Assembly: GCA_902783905.1 (NCBI GenBank) | Contig: CACZSP010000111.1 | Coordinates: 1 to 9,727 of the forward strand | Direction of reading: 5' to 3' | Length of the DNA stretch: 9,727 bases | Source: an uncultured Ruminococcus sp. | Lineage (GTDB): Bacteria > Bacillota > Clostridia > Oscillospirales > CAG-272 | Shown here: piece by piece, positions 7,390 through 9,727 of the stretch | Numbering within the stretch: the stretch's first letter is position 1 | Layout: every line of letters starts with the position of its first letter | Position numbers and translations under genes: made by a program | The notes under the pieces: generated by a model | Seen by the model: the letters and a program-made list of their open reading frames with translations, nothing else | Told to the model about the DNA's origin: nothing | Database searches by the model: none

Positions 7390-9726
7390 ATGCTTTTAAG
7401 TATTCTGTTTACCTTACTGACCGTCGCTGTGCTTCTTATCGGGTTTGCCATCGGCTGGGGGAGAAGGACCTGGCGCGCTCTTGTAAAATTCGGGGCCACG
7501 GCGCTGTCGGTTCTGCTCGCGCTGGTTGCCGCGAAGCTGATCGGGAAAGCGGCTTTTGCCGGAGGAGTGAAATATTCGGGCGAAACGGCGGCGCAGATCG
7601 GGTCTTTGCTTGAGAAAAGCGCGGCGCTGAAAAATCTGGCCGTTCTCGTCGCCGGAGGCATCCTGATTCCTGTCATTTTCGCTCTCCTCTTTATCGTTAT
7701 CAGACTTGTCGCCTGTATTCCGTCGGTCATAATATCGTCGGCGATAAAGAAAAAAGAGAGTCCCGAATATTCGTCCGCCGCGTATCACAAGCTGATCGGC
7801 GGAGCGCTCGGCGCCTTCTCGCTCTTCCTGGGCGTGACCGCCGTCTTTTTCCCGATCGCCGTGGCGTCGGACGTCACAACCGAGCTGCTGTCGGCTTACC
7901 GCCCGGTTTACGTCGCGGTTAAAAGCATATCCGAAAACAAAAAAACCGATTCTGCCGGAGATCTTTCCGGAGACGCTCTCATCTCCGCGGCCGAGCAGTC
8001 GGCGGGGAACGCCCTGAAATCCGGATTTAAAGCGGCGGACTACCTTTTCAACGGCAGCCGCTCGCTGCGTAAAAATCCGCTCATCCGGCTGAGATCGGCA
8101 CTGATCACAAGGCCGTGGGTCAGATTTATCTCGGGCGTCGAGACCGACGGAAATACCGAGGATATATACACGCTCGTCGACATGCTGGCGTCGATCCCCG
8201 AAAGCGGGATCGACAAACTGATCACCGCCGCGGAATCGGGCGGCAGGATCGAACTGACCGATCTTGATCCCGCCTTCGACGCGCTGGGACGCCTCTGTGA
8301 TTCCGGGACCTTCGTTTCGGCGGTCTCGGATCTGTTGTCGGAAGCGGGAAAGGCCTGGAAATCCGGAGACGATTTTCTGGGTGTGAAAAGCCCGCTGCCC
8401 GAAGAAGATGAGTTTAAAGAAGAATTTGCGGGCCGGCTGAGCGTTTCTCTGGTCGATTACGCCGCCGCCGCGACTTCCGCGTCGCTGACCGAGGATATCG
8501 AAACGCTGAGCCGGGCGGGAAGGCGCGTGACGGGTGTCGCGTCGCTTTCGGACGCTCTGACCGATTTCTTTGCAAGCGAAGACAAGAGCGAAAGGGCGTC
8601 GGATCTGCTGTCTCCCGATTTTTCGGCCGTTCTTACCGCGGCTTCGGACGACGGCACCGTATCCGGCGCGCTGAAGATCCTGTCCGGGAGCGACGGCCTG
8701 CGAAAGTTTGTCCCGATTATCGTCGAGTCGATCAACCGCCTCTGGAACAGCGTGCTCAGCGACGTAACACGGGAGGACTGCGGCCTCTGGGGGACCGAGG
8801 TCGACGCGGCGAAATTCGGAGCTCTGACCGGGGACGAGCTTGCAGCCGAATTTGACAAATACGACGAGATCGCCGGATATATGGGCGGCTTCGTCAGGTC
8901 CTTCCCCGAAAACGGTCTCTGGAGCGGCAATATCTCGGATTTCGACGCCGCGTCTCTCGGTAAAGGCGTGGAAGCGATGAACGTCACCGTCGGCTTTAAA
9001 GAGATGGCGAAAAAATTCATAGACGTTCTTTTCAGGAGTCTGCTTGCCGGAGAGGGCGGCATCGACGGAGAATCGGCGGCGGACGCCTTCGGAAAAACGC
9101 TGTCGGGCGATCCCGGCGATTTTGAAAGATCGCTCAACGCTCTGATGGATTTAACGAAGCTGATACTGCTTATGTCGAAGGACGAAATCGACGAGGACGA
9201 GGTTTCAAAATGCTTCGCTCGTCTTGCCGAAAATATGGACGCGCCGGTCGCCGCGACGGTCAAGACCGCGCTGAGTCCCAAGCTGTTCTCGGGATTTGCC
9301 GGAGAAAAAACCGCGGAAAAGCTCACCGATATGATCTGCGACGTTTGCGACGGACTGGCGTCCCGGGACAAACTCACGTCTGACGAGGCGCTTGACGAGG
9401 CGAGAGCGTTTATCTGCGTGTATTACGTCGCGTACGAGCTGAAAAAAGCCGACGGGACGAAATCGATCTTCGGCGGGCGCCTCAAGGGTGCGGAGCAGAC
9501 GGTGGACGTTATCTGCGATTCGGCGATCATGCGCGACGCTGTCGTAAGCCTCGCCGCAGGAGAAAACGGGGAAACGGTCGTCAATCCTCTCGAGATAACG
9601 TTTACACTGACGTCCGGCGACGTTTCAGCCGTTTCGGAGGCGCTTGACAAACGCGCGGCAACTCATCCCGACGACGGTAAAGATCTTGTCCCGTCGGTCG
9701 CGGCTCTGTTCGGAATGAAGAAATAA
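7390..9726 (+). CDS. CvpA-like membrane domain with a long unrecognised C-terminal region
   Basis: A 778-residue protein. The first roughly 158 residues contain four hydrophobic helices (about 2-20, 31-50, 83-110, 135-157). Their layout recalls the CvpA (colicin V production protein) family: a basic loop after helix 1 (GWGRRTWRALVKFG) and a Gly-rich fourth helix introduced by HKLIGGALGAF. The CvpA link is by pattern only. Basic residues after helices 1 and 3 (the latter SAIKKKESPEY) predict both ends outside the cell, so residues about 159-778 would be extracytoplasmic. That region is acidic, rich in Ala, Ser, Leu and Asp, looks mostly helical, and has no membrane segment, lipobox, cell-wall sorting signal or enzyme motif I recognise. 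It begins 23 bases after lplA behind a strong ribosome site and ends in TAA one base before the window ends. The coding call is secure; the function is unknown. Confidence 0.88.
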   Translation: MLLSILFTLLTVAVLLIGFAIGWGRRTWRALVKFGATALSVLLALVAAKLIGKAAFAGGVKYSGETAAQIGSLLEKSAALKNLAVLVAGGILIPVIFALLFIVIRLVACIPSVIISSAIKKKESPEYSSAAYHKLIGGALGAFSLFLGVTAVFFPIAVASDVTTELLSAYRPVYVAVKSISENKKTDSAGDLSGDALISAAEQSAGNALKSGFKAADYLFNGSRSLRKNPLIRLRSALITRPWVRFISGVETDGNTEDIYTLVDMLASIPESGIDKLITAAESGGRIELTDLDPAFDALGRLCDSGTFVSAVSDLLSEAGKAWKSGDDFLGVKSPLPEEDEFKEEFAGRLSVSLVDYAAAATSASLTEDIETLSRAGRRVTGVASLSDALTDFFASEDKSERASDLLSPDFSAVLTAASDDGTVSGALKILSGSDGLRKFVPIIVESINRLWNSVLSDVTREDCGLWGTEVDAAKFGALTGDELAAEFDKYDEIAGYMGGFVRSFPENGLWSGNISDFDAASLGKGVEAMNVTVGFKEMAKKFIDVLFRSLLAGEGGIDGESAADAFGKTLSGDPGDFERSLNALMDLTKLILLMSKDEIDEDEVSKCFARLAENMDAPVAATVKTALSPKLFSGFAGEKTAEKLTDMICDVCDGLASRDKLTSDEALDEARAFICVYYVAYELKKADGTKSIFGGRLKGAEQTVDVICDSAIMRDAVVSLAAGENGETVVNPLEITFTLTSGDVSAVSEALDKRAATHPDDGKDLVPSVAALFGMKK

Positions 9727-9727
9727 G

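Larger units (their letters stand above)
2..9726 (+). other. Predicted single operon of six genes
   Basis: All six genes run the same way. Junctions are an 8-base overlap, a 37-base gap, an 11-base overlap, a 6-base gap and a 23-base gap. I see no promoter-like sequence with room to act and no hairpin plus T-run terminator at any junction. No gene-free stretch exceeds 37 bases. The promoter should lie upstream of the window; the 3' boundary is not visible because only one base follows the last stop. Confidence 0.75.

Noticed and set aside
9172..9210. Possible EF-hand-like acidic stretch (SKDEIDEDEVSK) in the CvpA-like protein
   Set aside because: It lacks the Asp-x-Asp-x-Asp-Gly spacing of a calcium loop and is more likely an acidic helix.

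Overview
The window is a GC-rich (about 60% by eye), densely packed stretch of bacterial chromosome. It holds six genes, all on the + strand, with gaps of 37 bases or less and two short overlaps. It reads as one operon; its promoter and the start of its first gene lie upstream of the window. Nothing in it looks like a phage, transposon, CRISPR array or RNA gene. The gene families, a consensus AGGAGG Shine-Dalgarno site before the last gene, and the Clostridia-style sequence of the BatA-like protein suggest an uncultured, high-GC Bacillota (Clostridia-type) anaerobe. That placement is inference, and no marker gene in the window fixes it.

Layout: (1) 2-817, 3' part of a MoxR-family AAA+ ATPase; (2) 810-1694, a cytosolic DUF58 protein with a von Willebrand A (vWA) fold; (3) 1732-3573, a BatA-like membrane protein with a vWA ectodomain; (4) 3563-6358, a 931-residue membrane protein with two vWA domains, glutamine-amidotransferase-like segments and a Lys/Pro/Ala/Glu-rich cytosolic tail; (5) 6365-7366, a lipoate-protein ligase A; (6) 7390-9726, a 778-residue protein with a CvpA-like four-helix membrane domain followed by about 620 residues of unrecognised, helix-rich sequence.

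Genes 1-4 form a MoxR/DUF58/vWA module. In such modules a MoxR ATPase is thought to work as a chaperone or remodelling motor with vWA partners that bind clients through a metal-ion-dependent adhesion site (MIDAS). By the positive-inside rule the two large vWA proteins face outward, while MoxR and DUF58 are cytosolic. The assembly would therefore span the membrane, but its substrate is unknown. Genes 5 and 6 are not standard members. The lipoate ligase looks catalytically intact and may simply be co-transcribed. The CvpA-like protein is the least explained gene and the best candidate for something undescribed.
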